NCBI GenBank assembly: GCA_003254885.1
Contig: QANT01005630.1
Span: forward strand, 38,967-102,966
DNA from: Purshia tridentata
Taxonomy: Eukaryota > Streptophyta > Magnoliopsida > Rosales > Rosaceae
Reading direction: 5' to 3'
DNA length: 64,000 bases
The position numbers and the translations under genes are program-made. Below the pieces are notes generated by a model. It worked only from the letters and a program-made list of their open reading frames with translations, was not told the DNA's origin and did no database searches. This document shows positions 36,440 through 47,200 of this stretch, piece by piece. Within the stretch, counting starts at the first letter, position 1; each line of letters opens with the position of its first letter.

Positions 36440-37165
36440 AGCATTTCAAACTATCTTCTATTTGGCAATATCATATTGGCTCCAAGCGGCAGTCAAGGCA
36501 CCACAGAATTGGTTCTTGCTGTTGACTCGTATTAATAGAGCCGGGATTGAGATAAAGGATTTAGTAAGCATAGACTTAAAGTTTAAGCATTTAACTGCTT
36601 TAAATTTGAAGGAAAGCTTGGAAATGAATGGCTACCTCCAATCGTGAGCAGTAGCTCTTTTTAGGCACCATGCAAAAGGTTGCTTGTTATGGGATTGAGT
36701 AACAAACACCCGTGTCTGACTGGAGTGCCAACCCAATACATCATACTATGATTTACTGGAAAAAATCTATACGAATTTCTTTTTCTTTTTTAAAAATCCA
36801 AATAAATTGAAAAATGAAAACAGAGACACAAAGTGAATGTGTAGTGGGTAATGTGACATGAAACAAAGGGTATGAGTTTCAAGGATCTTCACCCACTAAG
36901 TTAGTATTGGCTCCAAGCGGCAGACGGGCCACCACCAATTGGGCGCCTGCTGTTGACTCTTCTTTAGAGCCTTGCTGTTACTATAATCTCCATCAACATA
37001 CAAAACAACCCAGAACCCACAAAAACCAAAATTTAAAAATTTAAAATATAATTACCAAGAGTGTTCCTACTTCATAGAGAACAATAATGCATGTACGAGA
37101 AAGCAGCGAGCTTTTGAGTTCGAGGTGGAAGATGGAAGAGGAACTGAGGAAACTACTTATTTATA
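36440..37165 (-). other. Unresolved minus-strand transcription unit with a duplicated block
   Basis: A minus-strand TATAAATA at 37158-37165 is followed by a possible first exon ending near 37053 (CTCTTG/GTAATT). Two related blocks, 36905-36971 and 36474-36544, each start (plus sense) with TATTGGCTCCAAGCGGCAG and hold GTTGACT at the same distance of 54 bp. On the minus strand one frame reads RVNS, then a variable part, then AAWSQY in both. No start codon with a clean frame was found in the putative first exon, so it may be a small-peptide gene, a non-coding RNA or a pseudogene. Confidence 0.35.
37158..37165 (-). promoter_or_regulatory. TATA box of the unresolved minus-strand unit
   Basis: TATAAATA on the minus strand, followed about 30 bp later by CT-rich sequence typical of plant transcription starts. 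No other gene explains it: ferrochelatase lies on the other strand and starts at 37572. Confidence 0.5.
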
Positions 37166-37285
37166 GTTGGTGAGGCCAAACAAACCCTAATATACGAAAG
37201 AATATAAAGTTAAGGTCCACTTTGAAAGCCCATGGGGTTATATTCAATTGGGCTGAGTTCAGACCATTTAGGCAGTTTCAAGCCC

Positions 37286-37324
37286 AATTCCGGGCCCAAT
37301 AGCCTTTGCACGTGAGGTCACGTG
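37286..37324. promoter_or_regulatory. Promoter elements upstream of ferrochelatase: GGCCCA site and paired G-boxes
   Basis: GGGCCCAAT at about 37292-37300 is a site II-like element. Two CACGTG G-boxes follow at 37309-37314 and 37319-37324, within a direct CACGTGAGG repeat of 10-bp period, about one helical turn. G-boxes bind bZIP and bHLH factors, including light and ABA regulators. The element lies between the divergent unit at 37165 and ferrochelatase and could serve either. Confidence 0.55.
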
Positions 37325-37571
37325 AGGGGCCGACTTCCGCGAAAAAGGTAAAGATTGGCAACCGAACCGCCTTCGCAGTTGGACTTAAAACACGTAGACG
37401 TTGAAGTCTTCAAACACGTAATTCACAAAATTAACGAGAGAGTGGGTGGTAGGTAGCGACAGTACAGACTTACTTTAAACCGCTGATTGCTGAAGACGTT
37501 CTTTGTAGTTTTTACGCTTCAAGAATTCGACAAGTTTGGGATTTTTTCGACTCCAAACGCAAAACGACGCC

Positions 37572-40500
37572 ATGGACGCCGTTTCATGCTCCGGTGTTCT
37601 TTCCCAAATGAAGCTCTCCGGTTCCGAGCTCTCCCATTCGGATCACAAATTTTCGATGTAAGCCTCGGATCATAAATTTGCAGCTCGATCGTAAAGTTGG
37701 TTCTTTTATTGTATTAGATTCGTGTATGCTATTAATTATGCTCGAAACTGATAGCTTTGTTTTGTATGTTGTTCTTGTTTCTTGGAAAATGGTATTGAAA
37801 TCTTACATTTTTAACCGAACAGGAGCATTGGATTATGATATTGGCTGTATGTTTGGATTTTTTATTTATCAGTTTCAGAGTTTGAGTTTAGTTGAGGTAC
37901 TGACGAAGTGCGTTTAGTGGTAGGTCGTGCTCTTACGCGAGGCCTTTTGTGTCTGTCTCTTGCCATTCATCGAAGGGATCGAGACTTCCGAAACCGCTTA
38001 CAGTCTTGTGTTCTACTTCAAGCGATAAAGGAAATGACGTTTTAGGGGCATCACATTATTCTAAGAGAAACTCTGTTGGGGATAATACAGTTTGTCATGC
38101 GGGTGTATGCACTTATGGTGGGACTGCTGTAGAATCTCATTCGCATGCTGCGGAAGAGAAGGTTGGAGTGCTGCTTCTGAATCTAGGAGGACCGGAGACC
38201 CTCAATGATGTTCAACCGTTTTTGTTTAATCTTTTCGCTGACCCAGTATGTTCTTCTACTCGTAGTGCCTTGCCTAATCTGTGTCAGGATGAGTTGTTCA
38301 AGTACTATTGCTAATAAATTACCATGTTGTGTGGCAGGATATCATTCGTCTCCCAAGGCTGTTTCAGTTTCTCCAGCAACCATTGGCGAAATTGATCTCT
38401 GTGCTTCGAGCTCCCAAAAGTAAAGAAGGGTATGCTGCTATAGGAGGTGGTTCACCATTGCGCAAAATAACAGACGAGCAGGTAGAGAAAATACAGCAAA
38501 TGTGCTGTTGAATGCTTCAGTTGGTTTTTTTTTTGTATAATCTGTTTTGTTCTGCAACAATGATTCAATTATCAAGTTGGTTTATGAGATCTGGTTTGTT
38601 CTTGAATTTTTGTAATTATATGGTTCTTGCTGCTTGTTACAGGCAAATGCACTCAAAATGGCTTTGGAATCAAAGGACTTGCCTGTACATGTCTATGTGG
38701 GAATGCGGTACTGGTACCCATTCACTGAGGAAGCAGTTCAGCAAGTTAGTCTTCAATTCTATAATCCAGTAGCCTTTTTTGTATTAGCCATTAGTTACTG
38801 ATCACGTAGAAATTCATGCCACTAGGCTAGTTGGTTTGGTTAGAGAAGATAGTATTATAATGCGTGTGTTGTGAGCTGTGATGGCCTCCATATGCCTATG
38901 TCTTCTAAAGATTATATTGGTCTTTCAGCTTTGTTAGAAGTTAATGATTATAGGGTACCGTCTTGCATCTATCTCTAATTGATTAATCAAATAATTAACA
39001 ATATTTTTCATTCTGTGTCAGATTAAGAGGGACAGAATAACCAGGCTTGTTGTCCTGCCTCTATATCCTCAGTTCTCTATCTCTACAACTGGATCAAGCA
39101 TTCGAGTGCTCGAGAATATTTTCAGGTGACAGTTTGCTGTCATTTCGTGTAACTACATATATTTGCTTACATTGGTCAATTTCCTGAATGTGAGTCCATC
39201 TTGCAGGAAAGACAGCTATCTATCAAGGTTGCCTGTTTCTGTTATAAACTCATGGTATCAACGTGAAGGTTATATTAAGTCAATGGCCGACTTGATTTCC
39301 AAAGAGCTAGAGAGTTTTTCTGAGCCTGCTGAGGTGGGTTCAATTAATTCTTGGACTAATCTTAAATGGCTCTTTCGATGCAATTAAACATATGTCTAAA
39401 ATTTGTTGGTTTGGTTCTCCCATTTACTATATATAGTAAACGTTGCTAATATTCTATGAATTCAGGTCATGATATTCTTCAGTGCCCACGGGGTACCACT
39501 TAGTTATGTAGAGAGTGCTGGAGATCCATACAAAGATCAAATGGAGGAGTGCATCTTCTTAATAATGAAAGAGTTGAAAGCTAGAGGAATCAACAATGAA
39601 CATACGCTTGCTTACCAGGTGGGTTATAAACTTATAAAACTTAATTTTCTGATTTCTAGGTTTCTAGCTTTTACTTTGTCGTCTCTCTTGGCTCCCAAAA
39701 CTATCTTAAGTTGTGTCTACTGCATATGGGTCCAACTGTGTTTCTAATTTTATTTTTCCCTTATTTTGCTGTTGGGTGGTAATCAGAGTCGAGTTGGTCC
39801 TGTACAATGGCTGAAGCCATACACTGATGAAGTTCTTGTTGAGCTTGGCAAGAAAGGTGTGAAGAGTCTCCTAGCTGTTCCAGTCAGGTATTTCTCTTCA
39901 TGATGATATTCTGTTGTCTACTTTTTCCAAGTCTACTAGAGATACCATTCAGTTTGTACAGAACAGTTTCTATTTCATCCATTGCTTTCGCATCAAATCA
40001 ACTTTTAGGAGAGACATTTGTAATTGTGTTTTACCTTGGTTTTTTTGCTTCTTAGATCGTTATAAAATGCCATGTTATATCTTAACAATATGAATGCCAC
40101 AGTATTCCTTATTATGGTTTGATAATTCAAATTCCACATAGACATTTTATTGGCTTTTGTATCTTTACCTGTTCTAATGTCATTCCTTTATCTGTAAGCT
40201 GATATTACTTGGTTCTTTATATCAGTCAAAAGAAAAGTGATAGGAAATTAATTTCATATATATTTTCTTATCCAGCTTTGTGAGCGAACACATAGAGACT
40301 CTTGAAGAGATTGATATGGAGTACAAGGAGTTGGCTCTTGAATCTGGCATTGAGAATTGGGGCCGAGTCCCTGCCCTTGGTTGTACCCCTTCATTTATAA
40401 CAGATCTGGCAGATGCAGTAGTAGAAGCCCTACCGCTGGCAACAGCCATGTCAACCTCAAAGACTACCTCAGAAGTAGTTGAGCACGATCCATTAAGATA

Positions 40501-40591
40501 TGCCATCAAAATGTTCTTTGGTTCCTTTTTAGCGTTTTTGTTGTTTTTTTCACCAAAAATGATATCGGCATTCAAGAACCACGTGATTTAA
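37572..40591 (+). CDS. Ferrochelatase (FC1 type), chloroplast and/or mitochondrial
   Basis: Nine exons: 37572-37657, 37924-38245, 38338-38481, 38643-38744, 39022-39125, 39207-39333, 39466-39618, 39787-39887, 40276-40591. All phases agree and give 484 residues (Arabidopsis FC1 is 466). A Ser-rich transit peptide of about 85-100 residues precedes [20 protein letters not shown]. Core motifs are [57 protein letters not shown] (active-site His at about 303), [15 protein letters not shown] and [17 protein letters not shown]. It inserts ferrous iron into protoporphyrin IX, the last step of heme synthesis. The C-terminus is a hydrophobic tail ([18 protein letters not shown]) of FC1 type, not the LHC-like segment of FC2. 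FC1 in plants supplies heme for non-photosynthetic and stress uses. Confidence 0.96.
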
Positions 40592-41683
40592 AGGATAATA
40601 CAAAATTTTACTACCAATTATCGTACAAGCTGTGTGCTCTTAGAGACAATAAAAGGTAAAACAAAGAAACCCCTCCTTTTTAAGTTGAACCTCATTTTAT
40701 ACGGAACAAACTTCAAATTCTTGAGAGAAGTTTTTGTAATTAGGCCATTATTCAGATATGTAAATTTTTTTTTTTTTTTCTCATAATGATGTGATGAACG
40801 TGCTTTGATTCATGAAGCATAACAAGATTCTACTTCGTGCTTAACCTTGTTATGATTACCTAAAGCTAGTTCTATGGAAACTTTTGATTCGAGTATCATC
40901 ATTTTTCAAGTCTGTTTATGTTAACTGGATTTTATGTCTTGTGGTATTTGATATTATGGCACATTCAAAAAGATATCGTATGGCATCTTCACCTCGCCAG
41001 TATGTTTGTTTCCACAAATCATACCATGCAAAGAAACAAAACATCTATCATCTATGAGGGCATTTAACCAAACAGTTTGTATTGTGTCCCGAATGAACCA
41101 TTCTTGGAATGGGTAAAGATAATGTATATGTGTTAGATTAACAGTGTTTCTTTGGACCTTTGAAGTGCTTCTTGGCCTGAAATCTTGACTATAATGAAAG
41201 AGAGTTGTATCAGCACACTGAATTTTTCTCCTAGTGTGCCAGCATTCTTTGAAGTAGGTCGTTTACCCCCTAGGAGTTGAGCCTAACTTAGACTGGAACT
41301 CTCTAATTCTAATTCCGTCTATGCTAGCGAAGAGTGGAGTGGTAGCTTTACCTCCATGGGTGTGCCCACAGCGACGCTCCCATGGTCAACTTGAATCCCA
41401 CCCCTTCCTACATCTCCCTACATCTCCCTACATCTCCCAACAACAATTGGTATTCAAGTGTAGTTCTTGATATGATGCAAACAAAGCATACTCAATAGCG
41501 GGCGGTAGATATAATACTAAATTGAAGAATCATTGAGGTTAATTAATTTGTTCCCCAGTTTCACCTCTCACAAAAATACTTTTGCGTGTATTTCATATAT
41601 AATTGACCAAAATAACCTTTATATGGATAACAGAATCAACAGATGAGAAAATGGGTTGATCACCCCTGTTCACAACTCAGCAC
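40592..41683. other. Convergent 3' regions of ferrochelatase and ATP synthase g genes
   Basis: No gene is seen. A T tract lies at about 40768. A short tandem CTCCCTACAT repeat (about three copies) sits near 41409-41440. The stretch 41260-41400 is richer in GC than its surroundings and may be transposon-derived, but I cannot assign it. Confidence 0.5.
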
Positions 41684-42665
41684 CTAAACATGGTAACCAG
41701 TGAATGTAAATCCTCGGCCAGCAATCTCACCAGCACAAAACCAGGCAAAGCATTCCAAACTGAACAGGGCAACAATCTCGGCATCCTCCACTTTCAGCTC
41801 CTTCCTATTCCTCCAAAGTTGCTTGACATGATCAATCTCCTTCCAGAACAATTCATAACGCCCCGGTACACTGTACCACAATGCAGATATTCATAGAGAT
41901 TTATAATAAGCAGGAATAAGCTACAAAGTGTGAATATGGTTCATGGTGTGCAGACTCCATATGAAAAACACATTGATTCAAATTTATAATCATGAATAAT
42001 ACGCATTATGATTCAATCATACACAAAGAAGCATGAGACTTTAACTATGTTAGTACCAAAATGGATGAGTGCAATAGACGATGGCTCTAAGAATCTTCAT
42101 CCCTATGAATATCAGTTATTTTGGAGGTAGTGAGATGAAGACGCTCTCTGTCACAAAACATTAGTACATATTAAGCTACGCATTCATACATTGCATGTAC
42201 AGGAGAGAGATAATAAAACTATTCAAAAACAATTGTAATCAGATAGGGCATCACATTAAGTGCAATGACTAAATATTATTTGGAAAAAAAGCAAATATTG
42301 TTTCCCTTAAAGGGTTGAACGAGACATAAACTGTTTATCCTTTTTAAGGTCCACATATCATATTTCTGGTAATGAAAGCCAAAAGAAACCCCATCAAGTA
42401 AAATGGAAAATTTGATATCTTAATATCAGACTTTGGCCTGAAACTTCTGAAATATGATATGGGTTTGAGTGACTGACCTTGCAAGACGGGTATAAAACAA
42501 CTGTTTCGACAAAAGGCTGCATTTTTCAGCAGTCGGTGGCTCTTGAATGTATTGCCTGTTCTGCTCCAATAGCTGCTTATGGTAGGAAGATCCATGCTTA
42601 CCCACAAGCTTTGAAGCTTGAGTAGCCTTGGCTTGTAACTGAAACAACTTGGATGCCAATGCCAT
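41684..42665 (-). CDS. Mitochondrial ATP synthase subunit g (ATP20 family)
   Basis: Two coding exons, 42665-42478 and 41870-41684 in minus order, join across a split Ser codon to give 124 residues. The N-terminus is a mitochondrial-type helix (MALASKLFQLQAKATQASKL). The conserved C-terminal part reads VPGRYELFWKEIDHVKQLW, then ELKVEDAEIVALFSLECFAW and FCAGEIAGRGFTFTGY, with the GEIAGRG glycine motif in the membrane helix typical of subunit g. It belongs to the membrane Fo sector and in fungi helps F1Fo dimers form and shape cristae. A leader intron is likely between about 43178 (GCAGTAAG/GTATGG) and 42672 (TTTCAAG acceptor, six bases before ATGG). Confidence 0.93.
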
Positions 42666-44253
42666 GGTACCTTGAAATATTAGAATAAAACTAATGTCTT
42701 ACCTCAATATAAAATCACTGTATTTGTGAGGAAATTCGTTCGAAAAATAAAAGCAAAAACAGAAACACTGAGAGATATCCTTTTTCTGAAGCTAACAGTT
42801 AGTGTACCATTGAGTAACAACCCCCAGTTTCAAGAACCATAATCTCAAAGATCCCAAAGCTATTAAGAGTAGCAGATTAATGAAAACTGAAAAAACCTGT
42901 TGCACGTTAAAGCTACACTCATAGTTTACCATCACAAAAACCCAATTCACAGTCAAATCCACACTACATTGCTTGGCAAAAAGTGCCATAAAAGCTTCAG
43001 GGACTCTCTAGGAAAAAGCATTGCATTTCAAATACGGATACATACCACCATATTTTGCCAGAAGAGCTTAACAGATTTGGGTTTTGGGGCGGTTAAGTTT
43101 AATAGATCTATAATCATAGATACCACCATCATATGCATGAAGAATCTAAGCGAAAGTGTAGAGAAACAAATCCATACCTTACTGCTCTGTGCGAGTTGAG
43201 AGAGAGAGAGAGAACTCTTGGGTTTTTATTCAGCTCGAGTTCGCAGAGTAGCCACCAATGCACCAAGTAACAATGGTGTGCTACAGTCCGTTGAGGTCTA
43301 TCCGGTGTTCACTTGCCGCCACTAAAAGGTTTCCACGTCATAAAAGCCACCACTTCAATCAGATGGCCCACTCTACTCGACTCCTACGATAAGGAGATTA
43401 CAAGCGTTTTACGTGCATAAGTATACATTAGAGATAAGTAAGACTTCACGTACCAAGCTTTAGGTTTTTCAAGATCATATACGAATCAAAGAATTGATCA
43501 GGAAAAAGACATCATATCAAAAAACTATTTATATACCATTAATTTTCATAGCCACTTCAAGTTGGGTTATGCCCAAAAGAGCTGGTTCTGCATCGTATAG
43601 TTTCTTTTATACTATTTATACAAATTTGCAATGTAGATAAATTGGAAGTTTACTTTTTAATCAAAAACCCTGATACTTCAACCACATCTGAAAAGGAGGC
43701 AGTCTATTGTAATAGAAATATTTTTCTGATTTGGTATACAATATAATTGTTCAATTCAATGACTAAACTTGCCGTCCACCCTATCCTTTGGGCCCGTTTG
43801 CAGCCCATCACAATGACAATCAATACTTTTCAATTTCCTCGGACCAACATTTATTCTGTTATTTTCGACTAAATACTAACAATCTGAAAGTCATAAAAAA
43901 CGCAGAACAGGCTTGTAGTTAAAAGGTCCTACTTAATAACATCACAAAAGTGCGGGGGATATAAAAACAATCTGCAACATATAACTTCACAAATCAAATA
44001 ACACTGCCAGTAAGTAGCAGCTAAACATCAGTGAAAGAGAGAGATCTAGCATTCAGAGTAGAAAAACATAACAGAGAGAACATAATAATCCAACAAATTC
44101 TTGTAACCACCATCCATACAAACCCAAAATACTGAAAACATAACGCAAGATCAATACAATGTCCCACAAATACTAACCTAACTAGCCTTACTACAGATAC
44201 AATAAAACTTTCAGAGGTACCAAAAGGTTAAAACCCCCTCACCATGACCTATA
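42666..44253. other. Leader of the ATP synthase g gene and 3' region of the KH gene
   Basis: 42666-43215 is the probable leader with its intron; an AG run at about 43198-43212 marks the likely transcription start. From 43216 to about 43900 I see AT-rich intergenic DNA without a gene. From about 43900 the sequence is probably the 3' untranslated region of the KH protein gene. Confidence 0.5.
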
Positions 44254-47200
44254 TCAACTCTGTGGAGATGTTTTGGCAACTCCACTTTGCGGGGCAGTCT
44301 GCGAAGCTGGTGGAGCATCATATGTCCCACGAGAGGTCCCATTCACATTGCCATCAGCAGAATACGCAGGTGGTTGTGTGTATCCAGCACCATAAGATGT
44401 ATTGTAGGGTGGTGGTGCCTGCCCATAACCTGGCTGACCAACTGGTGGGGCACCATAAGACGGAGGCCCATACCCTGCCTGACCCGCTGCAGCACCATAG
44501 CTGGCTGTTGGAGCACGTTGGGTTCCAAAATCTGGCTGAGCATAACCAGAAGGTGGAGGCTGAGAATGGGGATAGCCTGGCTGCACAGGTGACTGTGTAG
44601 CCTGCCCATAAACTGGAGCATTTGCAGGAGGTTTTTGTGCTTGAGGTGCTCCATATCCAGGTCCATATGGAGGCTGAGCAGGTGGTTGGCTGGCATAACC
44701 AGTTTGCGAAGTTGGGGGTACTCCATAACCTGGCTGAGTAGACCCTTGGGGCGGATAACTTGCAGGGTTTGGGCTAGGATGTTGAGTGGCATTGTACCCT
44801 TGCTGGCCCTGAACAGAAAGTGCTTGGGCTGAATCCCCCTGAGTACCATAAGAGGAAGCATGTCCATCTTGAGCTGGGTTGCTCACATTACCATAGCTGG
44901 CTGCAGCATAACCTTGTTGATCATATGCTTGCGGTTGGCCATACCCAGATTGAGCTGGTGCATGATATCCACCATAGCCATCTTGAGAATAACCTTGTCC
45001 TTGCTGATTATAGCCTGAAGCAGGCGGCTGGCCATAATTGTAACTAGCATTGTCAGCTGGTGCAGCAGGACCACCAGCATTTTGCTGCTGGTGTGAAGGT
45101 TGTTGCTGGCCATAGTAATCATAGCCACCACCCTGTGAAGTCTGCTGAGTTGGTGCAACAGCTGACTGGTCCCAATTTGAGGGATATCCACCAGATGTTG
45201 GCTGAGGAGGATAGCCTGGATAAGGAGGCTGAGATGCATTATACTGTTGTGATGGGGCAGAATATCCTCCAGACTGCCCATAGGCATAACTAGGTTGCTG
45301 CATTGGAGGACCACCAGGAGCCCAGCCCGTGGGAGGTCGTGCTTGATAACCTTGCTGAGGATATCCTCCAGCCATTGCTGGATTCCTAACACGGTTCTGC
45401 AAGAAAATTGTTCTCACAAATAACCATGGCGAACTTTCCATGATACTGAAACATGGAGTAATAAAAAAGCACAGGATGTACAAGAACAAACATTGGAAGA
45501 AAAATATAAGGAAATATCTAAGAACCAACCGAACACATAACAAATAGGAAAGCAAGTATATCAAGACAGTGATTGAAAGATTTCATATTGTATTAGGAAA
45601 AGTTGTAAACGCCTACATACCGTACTGGTGGTTGTATTAATTGAGTTACTCCAGCAGAAGCCCACCCTCTCCCTATTTGAAGCGAATGGGTACAGAAATA
45701 ACACAATACTATACAAGCTTTTACATGAAAGCCAACATACAATATGAACCCTAATTGCCACGATGAGGCAACTATCATGGCAATAAGTTCAAAGTACATA
45801 CAAAAGACTAGCTTACTAAACAACCAAGCAATGCCTATGCATTAATTAGCTTCAACAAATAGACATCCTATATTTCACACCAGAAGAAATGTCCAAGTAC
45901 TAATACATCCCTAATAGTTTAGCTTACCAGTTATAGAAACAAACAGTAAATTTCAAACTTTTTAAAAAATTTAAATCACATTCACAGAATCAAAGATGGA
46001 AGCTTGAAAAAAAAATTATATCTGCATCAATACCGAAAACCTGTGTATGTCACCATCTTAAGAAGCACAAGATCATGGATCATTTTAAGAGTGCACGCAT
46101 AAAAACTAGAATAAAATAAAATAAAATAAAATAAAAAAACTTAGCTTAAGCATTATTAACTGAATAAGCAGATCCCAGATGACCAGAAAGCACACTTCCA
46201 GATTTCATTTAAAATTTAACAAAATACTAAATCCACCAAAAAGAAAAAGCGAGAGAGAGAAAGGAAATAAGGGGCTTGGGATAATCCAGGATAAAGGACC
46301 CACCATATGTATAATTCATGATAGGAAAAATCCTGATTAACATCAATAAATGTATTTGAAATTGAAAATTGTAGGGGGAAAAAAGAAAAAAAGAAAGTAG
46401 GTGAGACTGACTAATTGTGATCTTCAAGTTGGACAAAATCTGGAGTTGAATAAAATGGTACTTAGAAATCAAATTCCGCAGAAAAGACAAAAAAGACAAA
46501 TGTAGTTAATGGGATCTAATAAAAAATGAGCAATTTCTAAACAAATAAGCTTATAGTATCAACTATCAAGAAATCTGAATATGTGATACGAGCTTCAACA
46601 TAAGTGAAGCACTAAATAATTATGACTAAAATTAAGGTATCCAATGGACAAACTACAATATCAATTTCATTAATTCAACATTTGTAAAATGTTATAAAGT
46701 TTCTGGAAGTTGTACTATTAACCTTCAATTCGACAACAGTAAGCTTCTCTCCACAATTACCATTACTAAATGCCAGAAAATGGGATTTAGAACCATACCA
46801 GAGTTCTGCTGAGGAAACACCAACACAAAGGATTCCATGTTGGTGTCACCAATGGTCCAATACAAACTAACCCTACAATAGTTCCCAATAAGAGTATCAG
46901 TCATATGGTACAAGAGTAATAAGCACATTTGATGGTAGAACAAGCTGTTATCCCAATAATTTATCGCTCATTGAAGAACCAATTTTTGTAATGTTGAACA
47001 ACATTGGAATTAAGGATGCTTTTATGAGACTTAATAACCTAAACCCATAAACAAGGCCTCCCCAAAAGACTAAATTTCCAATAAACTAGCATATGGCTAA
47101 GAACTTAATAACAGTAGCAATCACTCCTCAAAATATCTGGACATTTCAAACTTCCAAATTTCACATCCGTCCACTAAAAGTCAGATTTAACACTATCTGC

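Noticed and set aside
36462-36647. Plus-strand frame reading MAISYWLQAAVKAPQNW
   Set aside because: It starts inside the duplicated block, no plus-strand promoter is visible, and the second block does not keep this frame to a similar end.
44287-45293. Several long open frames on both strands in the KH last exon
   Set aside because: They are out-of-frame readings of a Gly/Tyr/Gln/Pro repeat; only the frame joined to the KH domains has family meaning.
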